Positions 43,461-53,480 of a DNA stretch of 64,000 nt are shown here, piece after piece; the first letter of the stretch is position 1, and each line of letters begins with the position of its first letter. The stretch lies in assembly GCA_026315105.1 (NCBI GenBank), contig CM048750.1, positions 168,916,549 to 168,980,548 on the forward strand, written 5' to 3'. The notes beneath the pieces are model-generated. The model did no database searches, had not been told where the DNA came from, and saw nothing but the letters and a program-made list of their open reading frames with translations. Source of the stretch: Locusta migratoria. Taxonomy: Eukaryota; Arthropoda; Insecta; Orthoptera; Acrididae. Made by a program: the position numbers and the translations under genes.

Positions 43461-43655
43461 ATATAGGATGTCCATTTAAAAAAAAAACATAAGTTTGTGT
43501 TAAAAAACACATTTGCTTTCGTTTTAGAATGATTCCAAATATGTACATTCATGGGCCACAGCCGTACATTGATACCGGTGAAAGTCGTTTTCCAATAGCT
43601 GTTAGAGTTCCAGAGATATTTTGGGTGGACGAGATAGCTGGGACACCCTGTATAT
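43461..43655. mobile_element. short mariner-like MITE
   Basis: The left tip tataggatgtccat and the right tip gctgggacaccctgtata are imperfect inverted repeats of the widespread tacagggtgtccc type. It is about 190 bp and non-coding. Confidence 0.6.
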
Positions 43656-43659
43656 ACAG

Positions 43660-44935
43660 TCACTCAGGCATAACTATACACACACAATCAGAATCTCTGG
43701 CCGCTCCAGCGTTATCTAGTTATTTATTGATTTCTTACTTTTTGCTTTAATAAAACCCCAAATCGTTCCAACCATGTGTCTCAAAATTTAGCTGTCTACC
43801 CACATAATTCGATGAACGGTTTACTTTTCAAATGGTAACGGACTTGAGGGACTGAATACATACGTACATATATGAACTGAGTGAAATGGTTTTGAACCGA
43901 GAAAATCACGTGTAGACTACCTTTCCTCTATAAACCAGGTAATTGCAAATTTCCTGACGTTTATAGCTTTCGTTAATTATGAAAATAGCCTTCGAACCGC
44001 TGCAGCGATCTAAATTGTGTGAAATGGAAAGATACTGTGGCATTCCTCAGCATTTAATAAGGTTGATAAGATCCTTTCGGAACCGATATTCTGATAATAC
44101 TTTATGTTAGTGATAAAAAATGGTAAAGGAGAATATTTTGAAGTTGGAAGCCATGCGAAAATTACTGTGAAAAAATCGGAAAAATTTGGAAAAAATCTTT
44201 CAATGAAGGATAGCTGATTAGCAGATTATTTAACGTCAGAACGTAATGCAAGCAATGTACTAAAAGAATTCGACGAATAGTAACCTATACGGCTCTGCAT
44301 CGAAGTTTCTACTGTTAGGCTGAAAGTTAAAGTTTTGATAAAAGTAACTACCCGCCGACAGTGGATGGTATGGTTTGGTATTATTAAACAGTTTCCCGTG
44401 TACCTGACAGCGTAAAATATTGCAGTTTTAAAGAAAGAGGGACATTGAAATTTCGTAACACTCGTAAATCAGACCACGAAAAAATGACGGAAAAAATGAT
44501 TGCAGTTTCTACTGACTATTGAAATAAACAGATCTAAAATGTGAATTCTGAAGAGAATGGTTCCACGAGGGATTACGGTTTATTTAACATGAATACCAAA
44601 TTATCCATTGTTGGAGCAGTTCAACGTGGCTGAAAAAAGGATCACAGGGAGATAGGAGGAATCTTCTAACTACAATTAAAACTCATAAATTGCTTTTTAA
44701 AGAGAGAATGGGGGGATTTATTAATGAAAGAAGAGCACTGAAGCACGCACATAATGAATATAAATGCATGAAATGTATCTGTGACACATCGCAGATAATT
44801 ACATATGATGTACCGATATAATTTTATCAGTGGGAGGGTACCGTATTATTAAAAAACTATCAAGGTAGGCGTCGGACTATACATATAATATTGTAAATAA
44901 ATGGCAATCCTTATGATAATTATCCTGAAAAGAAT
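43660..44935. other. unassigned AT-rich sequence
   Basis: Parts (44100-44300) may be decayed LINE sequence, but I cannot support a call. Confidence 0.4.
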
Positions 44936-44939
44936 CTGC

Positions 44940-45250
44940 AAATGTACTTACACGTGTTAGTTTTCGCTTAAGAGAAGGCTCCTAATAAAACCAGGAAGGA
45001 GACGGTATTTAAATCGTAAAATACAATATTGCTCTATGGATCCGAGGTACGGACTTTAAACAACAAACAACTGCAGCATCATAAGCGAGACATCTAAGAC
45101 CTTTGCCAGGATGAATATTAGAAGATTATAAGAGAAACAATGATATATGAGAGGATCTCCGTGCTACAGGAATAGTGGAAAAGATCCAACACTACAGGAA
45201 GGAATGGCGTGACCATTTGTTACGTGTGGATTAAAGCAAGCTACAAAGGA
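44940..45250 (+). pseudogene. LINE RT C-terminal relic
   Basis: One plus-strand frame reads NKTRKETVFKS, stop, NTILLYGSEVRTLNNKQLQ, HHKRDI, stop, and later KIIRETMIYERISVLQ. This parallels the LYGSE.WT....R...EM region followed by the R.RNE.IR motif of RTE-type LINEs. It is heavily decayed. Confidence 0.6.
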
Positions 45251-45359
45251 AGCTACGTAACCAGACGTAGAAAAAGAACATGTCCTCAAATAAGAGTGTA
45301 TCATCAGGTTTAAATGGTTTGGTTTCTGAACCGGCAAACATTCCTAACCCGAAAATGTA

Positions 45360-46560
45360 CGAGGGGCTTGAAAAATCCGTGCAAAAATAAAAACTACTAT
45401 CGTGTTAGGAAAAAACCATTATATTTTTTGGCATAGTCTTCTTTTAGACTTACACACTTCGTCCAGCGCTGTTCTAATTCGTTGATCCCTTCCGAATAAT
45501 AGGAATTGTCCAAGTCTGCAAAACCTTCTCGTTTGACTGAAATCTTCGTCCCGATAGCCATTTCTTCAAATTGGGGAACAAATAGCAGTCCGAGTGAGTG
45601 AAGTCTGGAGAACGGGAGGGATGTGGAACGAGTTCTATTTCCAATCATTTTGCGACCTCAACTGCTGAGGTGTCTCTTGGTGCATTGTCGTGACGGAAAA
45701 GGACTTTTTGTGGGCCAATCTCCGGCGTTTTTCTTGCAGCTCGCTTTTCGAACGGTCCAATAACGATGAATAATATGCACCTGTAACAGTTTTACCCTGT
45801 TTCAGACAGTCGATGCGGATTATCCCTTGCGTATCCCAAAACACCGTCGCCATAACCTTTCCGGCCGAAGGAGCATATATTCGCCTTTTTTGGAGCAGAT
45901 TCTACCTTTGTAACCCATTGTTTCGACTGTTCTTTGGTCTCAGGTGTATAGTAATGTATCCACGTTTCATTCATAGTGACGAAACGACGCTTAAAGTCCT
46001 ACGGATTCTACCCAAACAGCTGCTAACCTTCCTTTCAACACTTCACACGATTCCGTGTTTGGTCAAGCGTGAGCAATCGCGGCACCCATCTTTCGGATAG
46101 CTTTCTCATGTCCAAATGTTGATGCAACATATTACGTACTGGTTCATTCGAGATCCCCACAGCACTATCAAACTCACGCACCTTAGCACTTCTGTCATCC
46201 ATCAATGGACTTTATCATTGATTTCTGGAGTTGTAACCTCCACAGGGCATCCAGAATGTTCAGCATCACTTGTGCCCATATGTACACTCCGAAAACCACT
46301 TATAAATTGTTCTAATCGAACGTGCAGAGGCACCATAACGTTTATCCAGCATCTCTTTAGTCTCTGCCTTTCATAAAGTAATGTATAATTAGCACACGAA
46401 ATTCTTTTTCGTCCATTCTTTGACAATCACTCGACTTCCTTGCTTCACACGAATACCAAACACATAGAAGTAGACCAATGTGGCTGAAACTTGGTGTGCG
46501 TTCTTTCCAAAGATGCTACTAACATAACATGACCTTGATAGGCACAGGTGATGCCATCTC
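45360..46560 (-). pseudogene. mariner transposase relic, near full length
   Basis: On the minus strand, the N-terminus is at 46426-46202 (MSKNGRKRISCANYTLLYER, SDAEHSGCPVEVTTPEINDK). The catalytic region begins at 45974 with MNETWIHYYTPETKEQSKQW, where the family has MDETW, so the first catalytic Asp is Asn. TVTGAYYSSLLDRSKSELQE follows, then HDNAPRDTSAV in a shifted frame. SPDLA-like sequence is out of frame near 45590, and the C-terminus is GFADLDNSYYSEGINELEQR. At least three frame changes are present. A terminal inverted repeat may start at cgaggggcttgaaaa (45360). It is a dead mariner of the irritans-like kind. Confidence 0.85.
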
Positions 46561-46566
46561 TCAGAC

Positions 46567-48304
46567 ATTATTATTATTATGTAGTATTCTGCCTAGTGGC
46601 AGGACCATGTCTTCGTACGGAGAATTTCTGATTCCATGGTTCCCTGTCTTCAGCTTCTTTCTTCAGTCTGTTGTATCTCCTTCCATCTTTCATGTCGTCC
46701 AGATGCTGAATCCTCCTTCCTCGTCCTGCGTTTCCTCCTATTTTTCCTTCGATGACATCGCGTAGGAGTCCCTCGTGTCTAAGTACGTGTCCAATCCAGT
46801 TGGTCTTTCTCTGTAGAATTGTATTCAGAATACTTCTCTCCTACTCTTCTCAGTACATCATCATTTTTCATGCGATCTGTCCATTTGATCTTTTCCATTC
46901 TCCTCCAGCACCACATTTCAGAGCTCTCTAACTATTTTTTTCTCCTTCTTTCTCATGGTCCACGTCTCTGCTCCATACAGTGCAATGCTCCAAATGTAGC
47001 ACTTTACCAGTTTCTTCCTTAATGCCAAGCTCAACTTGCTGGTCAGCAGAGTCCTCTTCTTGTTGAAAGCAGCTTTGGCCATGGCGATTCTTGCTCGGAT
47101 TTCGTTGGTGTAGTGGGCATCCTTTGTGATAAAACATCCCAGGTACTTGAACTGATTCACATTTTCCAGTTCCCGATTGTCAACAATTATCTTCAAGTGT
47201 TTCTCAAGTTTTGATATTCGTATCACTTTTGATTTTTCGATGTTGGTGAAGACGAAAAAGGGCCCAGTATATTAACTAGCGAAGTAGAGAAGGCGATAAA
47301 AGACATGAAAAGTAGGAAAGCTACAGGAGATGACAACATAGCGGTGGATTTGCTTAAAGATATCGGAAATGACAGTTTGAAAGCTCTTACACAATTCATT
47401 AACAAAATCTACGAAACTGGAGAATGGCCTAAAGACTTTGTGGACGTAACAATGGTTACTCTTGAGAAGAAAAAAAACAAGCCAAGAAGTGTAGTAGTTA
47501 TAGAACAATTAGTCTGATTTCACACTTGACAAAGATCATAGAAAGGATACTAAATAGACGGTTAGAACACAAAATTGAATAATTGATGGGAGAAGACCAG
47601 TTTGGCTTTAAGAAAGGAAAAGGGACCAGAGACGCAATTGGCATGATGAGGATATTGTCGGAGAGAGTTTTGGCCGTCAACGAAGAAATTTGCGCGTGAT
47701 TTGTAGGCTGGCAGAAGGCCTTTGACAGAGTTAATTGGAATATATTAATGAACATCCTTAAGGAAATAGGTATCAACTGGAGAGATCGGAGACTAATTAG
47801 GAATTTGTACCTGGGACAAAGGGTAAAAGTACGACTCAAATGTGGAGAAACGAACAGTGTGGAAATAGGAAGGGGAGTGAGACAAGGATGTTGTCTGTCA
47901 CCAAGTCTCTTCAACATGTATGAAGATGTAATGTTTGTTAAGCTTATGGGACTTAACTACGGGGTCATCAGTGCCTAAACTTACAAACTACTTACGAACT
48001 ACCTTATACTAAGGACGGCACAAATATCCATGCCCGAGGGGGGATTCGAACCCCCGACCGTAGTGGCTGTGCAGACCGTGACTGGAGCGCCTCAGTCCCC
48101 GCGGCCACCGCGGCCGGCATGTATGGAGAAATAGTGGCGAGAGAAGCTCTGAAACGATGCGGAAACTTCAAAGTAGGTGGACATCTAATCAACACCATCA
48201 AGTATGCAGACGACCTGGTAGTGCTCGCCAAAAAAACAGAGACAGCTGCAACACATGATGAACCGCTTGGTGGAAATGGGAAGAAAATACGGCATGGAAA
48301 TCAA
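46567..48304 (-). mobile_element. RTE-like LINE with 5' inversion (twin priming)
   Basis: The 3' segment (46567-47247, minus strand) encodes KSKVIRISKLEKHLKIIVDN, NVNQFKYLGCFITKD and LYGAETWTMRKKEKK, and ends in an (AAT)-type tail (ttattattatta at 46567). The adjoining segment (47250-48304) is in the opposite orientation and encodes the upstream part: EVEKAIKDMKSRKATGDDNI, NYRTISLISHLTKIIERIL, WQKAFDRVNWNILM, RGVRQGCCLSPSLFN and KYADDLVVLAKKTE, ending MEINIS. The inverted part stops where the 3' part begins. The flanks tctcagacatt (about 46557) and tctcagccatt (about 48304) suggest a TSD. Stops are present in the RT, so it is not functional. Confidence 0.87.
47927..48118 (-). mobile_element. 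SINE family A in LINE RT
   Basis: Full-length copy. The TSD atgtatg(a/g)aga is at 47916-47926 and 48119-48129, between RT motifs SLFNMY and YGEIV. Confidence 0.93.
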
Positions 48305-48485
48305 TATCTCAGCCATTGCACGGACTTTTCAAAACGCCCTCGTACTTGATGATGATATAGGAACTGAACTCGCTCAAACTCTTTACGGAATGCGACTTTG
48401 AACCCCAAGTGACAGTAAAGCGAATAAAGTTTTAAAATTGTTAGTTATTGTGTTATTTGGTACGAACACGACGAGACGTAATCAA
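48305..48485. other. unassigned spacer
   Basis: Short stretch between the LINE and the composite repeat. Nothing recognised. Confidence 0.5.
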
Positions 48486-48492
48486 TTCCAGT

Positions 48493-48600
48493 TAATATTC
48501 ATAGAATATATGACATCAACTGCTATTGGGCAGAGCTGAAAATGTGTACCCAGCCGGGATTCGAACCCGGATTTCCTGCTTTCCAAGAAATTGCGCTGAC

Positions 48601-48632
<32 letters not shown>

Positions 48633-49414
48633 GTTCTCTGGTTAGTTCTCTTCGTTGCGGACGCTGATCGTTTTTGTTCGAGGTTGTTCGTTGAATATTT
48701 GGCTCAGCTTTTTTATTACAGAGAGCGTGGAGCCCTCTGACCGGGCGCGCTGAGCCACGGCGCCCGGCACCCCTACACCACTGGGGACACAGTGATCACC
48801 GCACCTGCAAGGACTACCCATGCACGCTTCCCGTCAGATACAAATTCCCAGCTTCGTCCTGCCCACAGTACTCAAACTCGTAGTTACAACTAATTCCCGT
48901 AAGAGTAAGGGCTTCAAACTTGCCCACCCCTCCCCACTAACGATACGATCATTGCCCGGCATATTATATATATACATGTGGCGTCTGTTCCGAAAGAACA
49001 GACGTCACTTCTGATCCTGCAGTTGTTATTATTTAATGTTCACAGAATATATGACATCAACTGCTATTGGGCAAAGCTGTAAATGTGTACCCAGCCGGGA
49101 TTCGAACCCGTGTCTCCTGCTTCAAACTACGAGTTTGAGTACTGTGGGCAGGGTGAAGCTGGGAATTTGTATCTGACAGGAGGCGTGCATGGGTAGTCCT
49201 TGCAGGTGCGGTGATCACTGTGTCCCCAGTGGTGTAGGGGTCAGCGCAACTGCCTAGAAAGCAGGAGACCCGGGTTCGAATCCCAGCTGGGTACACATTT
49301 TCAGCTTTGCCCAATCGCAGTTGATGTCATATATTCTGTGAATATTAAATAATAACAACTTCAGGATCAGAAGTGACGTCTGTTCTTTCGGAACAGGCGC
49401 CACATGTATATATA
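48493..49414. mobile_element. composite repeat of SINE family C with internal inversion
   Basis: Two family C units lie in the same minus orientation (48493-48603 and about 49024-49126). A third, plus-oriented unit runs from about 49127 to 49414 and is the inverted copy of the left material: tgatcaccgcacctgcaagg at about 48791 matches its complement near 49200, and gtctgttccgaaagaacaga (48980) matches gtctgttctttcggaacagg (49377). Similar caattccagtt sequences border it at 48484-48494 and 49416-49426, a possible TSD. A further SINE (D) is nested at 48605-48768. Confidence 0.8.
48605..48768 (-). mobile_element. SINE family D with 28-nt poly(A)
   Basis: Read on the minus strand it starts gccgggcgccgtggctcagc, then gtcagagggctcc and ctctgtaataaaaaagctga, and ends in 28 A (T run 48605-48632). 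It is inserted in SINE C at gaccccc/gcacccc (short TSD acccc). Confidence 0.82.
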
Positions 49415-49429
49415 CAATTCCAGTTGATT

Positions 49430-49810
49430 TATTGCGCCGCCGTGCCGTTGGGGGCGACACGTGTGCCCCACGCGAGCGTCAGCTGTGCTACCTGTCGCGA
49501 GCGCACACTCGCCCAATCTGCTGAAAATACATTTAGGCACGGCGCGTTCTAACAAGCCTATTATGCGCTGCGAGCGCTGAAATTGCCCGACTAATTCGCG
49601 ATTCATATCGATATTCTGTTCGACCAGCCAATCAGGTCGCGTGTTAATGAGACTGCTGGCGCAGATTGTGAGCGCTTCCCGCGTGGTCCTGCGGGCACAG
49701 TCGGCGGCGCCGAACACGACGAGAGCAATTACGGCCCCGTGAAACGTGCTGCCACGCCCTAAATCAGTATCGTGGTTGCGCATAGTTTCCAGAGAGACGG
49801 GTGGTGTCTG
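49430..49810. other. GC- and CpG-rich segment
   Basis: High CpG (gcgccgccgtgccgttgggg, gtcggcggcgccgaacacga). The minus strand is open for 149 codons across it, but the protein shows no family features and its end runs into the SINE C repeat. It may be a host regulatory or exon fragment, or an unrecognised element. Confidence 0.4.
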
Positions 49811-49858
49811 CCGCACGGTGAATCAAAAAGCCACCCTTTGTAAGTGGAAGGTTGTGGC

Positions 49859-49860
<2 letters not shown>

Positions 49861-49893
<33 letters not shown>
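49861..49893. repeat. poly(T) tract, 33 nt
   Basis: Uninterrupted T run with no recognised retroposon body next to it. Confidence 0.97.
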
Positions 49894-49896
<3 letters not shown>

Positions 49897-50655
49897 GGAC
49901 ATACATCAAAGCCACATTCTTAATACATCACCTGTTATAAATGTTCAGTGGTAGAATGCTCGTAGATCTCGTAGCTCGCCTGCCAATAATACATCACAAA
50001 ATAATAAGACGTCGGGATCTTCCAAGTCATGGAACTTTCAGTTTGACACGTTTCATTTTTAACGTATTTATTTATTTATCCATTCTTGATGAAGCACAGA
50101 AGTAATACAAAAGTAAGACTGCATGACTACACTTAGTCTGACTGACAACAATGCTAACTACTGACTGATTACTACTTTTAGACTGACTCATTACTCAATA
50201 CTATCATTATACTGACTGAGTTCGCGCCAATTCGCGCATATTAATATCTGTTATAGCTTTTCTAGAACATTCTAGAACGCGGAAGTTACAAAGTTTTACA
50301 TTTAACATTTTGTTCATGAAACATATGCATATTTTGCTTTACGTGGAGATACACAATATTATGACAAATGTAATAATAAGTTTTTCGTATGAAAATAAAC
50401 AATACAAAAAATCGTAAGTAAACAACAATTAGCGCAGTGTTAATATATATTTACATCATTGTTCGACATTAAGCTTCAATAATTAAATTAAGTTTGTTAG
50501 AAGACCCTAATAATGCAAATGATAGTCAATGTGACTTGACAGAAGTGCCATAAGACGCTTATGTAATATAAACATGGAATATTATGTTACAATACTACGA
50601 CCAACTATGGAATCGAATACTTCAATATTACAAATAAACGGGACCCTCCTGGCTA
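49894..50655. other. unassigned AT-rich sequence
   Basis: Nothing recognised. Confidence 0.45.
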
Positions 50656-50659
50656 AATA

Positions 50660-50985
50660 CATTACAAGGTGAATAATGTAAACCAGACAAAAAATTTTAC
50701 ATGTCTCCTAAATCCAAACTGATTTTCCCCAAGGTCGCATTCTACCAGATTTTCCATTGTGCTGTAAATAATTCGAGTTAGTATTTTGTAACCGTGACTT
50801 ATTAAACTGTAAGTTCTGTATTCTTCACACTTGTCTGCACTTGCTTTATTTTGGATTGGAAGTATTACATTCTTCTTTAAGTACGATACTATTTCCCCTA
50901 TCTCATACATGATGCAGACAAGGTGGAACAGTTTCTTCATGACTGGTTCACCAAACGGTATGTCCACTTGTAGTGGGACGACGGC
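50660..50985 (-). pseudogene. RTE-like LINE RT fragment
   Basis: The minus strand reads VILPIQNKASADKCEEYRTY, then SLISHGYKILTRIIYSTMEN and GENQFGFRR. This is the RT finger region (..P..KK....C.NYR.ISL..H..KI..RII) and QFGFR motif of RTE-type LINEs. Both ends are truncated and the frame is open over about 100 codons. Confidence 0.82.
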
Positions 50986-51280
50986 AAAACACTAATTCTC
51001 ATTCATTATGAGGCTGTCCGAAAAAAATCTTAAATTTCATTTAACCGTGGATAGACTTCGCTTCCGATTTTTGCCGCCCACTAACACCTACAAAAATATC
51101 ACTAAGTTTTTCCTCACTAAGAAGTTGGAACACTCAAAGAGGAATTAAAGTTCGTTTAACGAATAGGTTCAAGTTCACAAGAGCCAGGAGTCACAAACTA
51201 ATTTCATAAATTTTTCCCTCAGGAGATACTATCATAAAAATAAAAATTCCGCGAGTTACTGCAAGCGTTACTGAAGTCAG

Positions 51281-51327
<47 letters not shown>

Positions 51328-51436
51328 TTATATCTAAATGAATTCTCGTAACTATCAATTTCTATTAAAGTTCCTCTAAAATGAATTAATGTCCCAGAAC
51401 AATTTTGGGAAGATGCTAATCATGTCAATAACTTCA
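50986..51436. other. unassigned sequence with 40-nt poly(A)
   Basis: An A run occupies 51285-51324. No retroposon body was recognised upstream. Confidence 0.5.
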
Positions 51437-51515
51437 ATAAATCTAAATCAAAATTGTGTGCTGGAACCGGGACTCGAACCTGGGACCTTTTCTTTCGCGG
51501 GCAAGCGCTCTTCCG

Positions 51516-51517
<2 letters not shown>
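51437..51517 (-). repeat. tRNA-like element, part left of the LINE
   Basis: The minus strand contains gaagagcgcttgcccgcgaa, then ggttcgagtcccgg and ccagcacacaa. This is the downstream two thirds of the tRNA-like unit seen intact at 58236-58308. The LINE interrupts it at the D-arm region, and the rest continues at 58027. Confidence 0.8.
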
Positions 51518-51574
<57 letters not shown>

Positions 51575-51578
<4 letters not shown>

Positions 51579-52597
51579 TACCGCTACAGAGAGAGCAGTG
51601 GCAGGCCAGCCGCCGCTTCTGGAGCGCGCTGGCACCGTCCACCCACCCCACAACCATTGCAACATAATATTATAACTCTTCTTTTTTTTGTATTTAGCCA
51701 ACTGTAATGACTGAAACGACGAATAAACAGCAAAAACTAGTAGAAAACGTCAAAACTAAACTTCCTTCGTTTCAAAATGATACTAACGCCGTTGAGCGTT
51801 TACAGCAGTACGGATAGAATGTACTCCAGCAACTTTATCAAAAGTACCGCTACAGAGAGAGCAGTGGCAGGCCAGCCGCCGCTTCTGGAGCGCGCTGGCA
51901 CCGTCCACCCACCCCACAACAATTGCAACATAATATTAAACTCTTCGTTTTTTGTATTTAGCCAACTGTAATGACAAACGACGAATAAATAGCAAACACT
52001 AGTAGAAAACGTCAAAACTAAACTTCCTTCGTTTCAAAATGATACTAACGCCGTTGAGCGTTTACAGCAGTACGGATAGAATGTACTCCAGCAACTTTAT
52101 CAAAAGTACCGCTACAGAGAGAGCAGTGGCAGGCCAGCCGCCGCTTCTGGAGCGCGCTGGCACCGTCCACCCACCCCACAACAATTGCAACATAATATTA
52201 AACTCTTCGTTTTTTGTATTTAGCCAACTGTAATGACAAACGACGAATAAATAGCAAACACTAGTAGAAAACGTCAAAACTAAACTTCCTTCGTTTCAAA
52301 ATGATACTAACGCCGTTGAGCGTTTACAGCAGTACGGATAGAATGTACTCCAGCAACTTTATCAAAAGTACCGCTACAGAGAGAGCAGTGGCAGGCCAGC
52401 CGCCGCTTCTGGAGCGCGCTGGCACCGTCCACCCACCCCACAACAATTGCAACATAATATTAAACTCTTCGTTTTTTGTATTTAGCCAACTGTAATGACA
52501 AACGACGAATAAATAGCAAACACTAGTAGAAAACGTCAAAACTAAACTTCCTTCGTTTCAAAATGATACTAACGCCGTTGAGCGTTTACAGCAGTAA
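51575..52597. repeat. tandem repeat, ~262 bp unit, about 3.9 copies
   Basis: Units start (aaagtaccgctacagagaga) at 51575, 51841, 52103 and 52365. The last three are virtually identical and the first has a few small differences (266 bp). Open frames repeated with the unit (for example at 51777, 52039, 52301) are a by-product. The array lies between ORF2 and the poly(A), so it belongs to the LINE 3' region. Confidence 0.95.
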
Positions 52598-52965
52598 AGA
52601 GAGAATCATCAACTTTGACAAATCACGAAGTAGGTAAGGTAGCTGCCTAATAGACACCCGTGATGACCGCAGCTCAGAATACTACAGCAAATGCCGTCTT
52701 ACCGCTCTCGCTATTATCATTAGGTTATATGTATCATGTTTTATACAAGAATGTCGATATTATTTGAACGTAAATTTTATCTTATTCTAAGGCTGCATAA
52801 CTTCTGTTTATGATGCTTCTTATTTATGGATTTGAAAAACTCGAAAACTTTGTGAAGGTAGTTATGAACAATAACGATAGGTAAAATGTTATCCATTTTA
52901 TACGTTCATTCTTCTGTTTGCAACACTTTCGTATTCAACGTGTTAGACATCATGAATCTTTGACT

Positions 52966-53480
52966 TTACCCTATCCCCAATCTTTCAAACACAATTATTA
53001 ACATGTTTCCAAAATTTTTCTTGTAATTCTTATAATTATACATCTTGTGATATTCACACTGCAGGTACACTAGAAAATCGATAGTACTTTCTGTTCCCAG
53101 CCTGTTGACTACATAATTTACATAATGACCCAGTAGCCAGTGCACGGCGTTGTTCTTTGATTCTGGGAAATAACGTTCTTGTGGTCTATGAAGCAACGTT
53201 ATCAATATAGCCGCTGGTGAAGTCCTCGTAATAAATGCTATATTTTCTTGAACCCATTTCCAAATCTGTATATTGCCGTTGCAAGTGTACCTATGTATAA
53301 CTGTGTCGACTAGATGGCATTTTCTACACAAGTTGGTGTCGCTAATGCCGATATCATACAACCTTTCATTCGTGCTAATTATGTTGTTGATAGCCTTATA
53401 CCATGCACTTTTCACATCTGACGAAAGGGTATTAGAACTAATATTTCTCCAGATGGTGGTCCAGTCCAGGTTCGGAAACT
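52966..53480 (-). CDS. LINE ORF2 C-terminal segment (shifted frame)
   Basis: This frame continues ORF2 after a one-base shift in a run of eight A (plus-strand T run 53480-53487). It starts FPNLDWTTIWRN and runs to the stop at 52966. It contains a Cys/His cluster CRKCHLVDTVIHRYTC (C-x2-C...H-x3-C), a zinc-binding motif known at the ORF2 C-terminus of L1/Tx1-type LINEs and thought to help bind RNA or DNA. The shift sits in a homopolymer, so it may be a true mutation or a base-calling error. Without it ORF2 would be about 1,110 codons. Confidence 0.8.

Noticed and set aside
51777..52539. Three identical 64- and 71-codon frames
   Set aside because: They are by-products of the 262-bp tandem repeat, and no start context or protein features support coding.
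51575..52597. CRISPR-like array
   Set aside because: Units of 262 bp without short repeat/spacer alternation, in a eukaryotic LINE 3' region. It is an ordinary tandem repeat.
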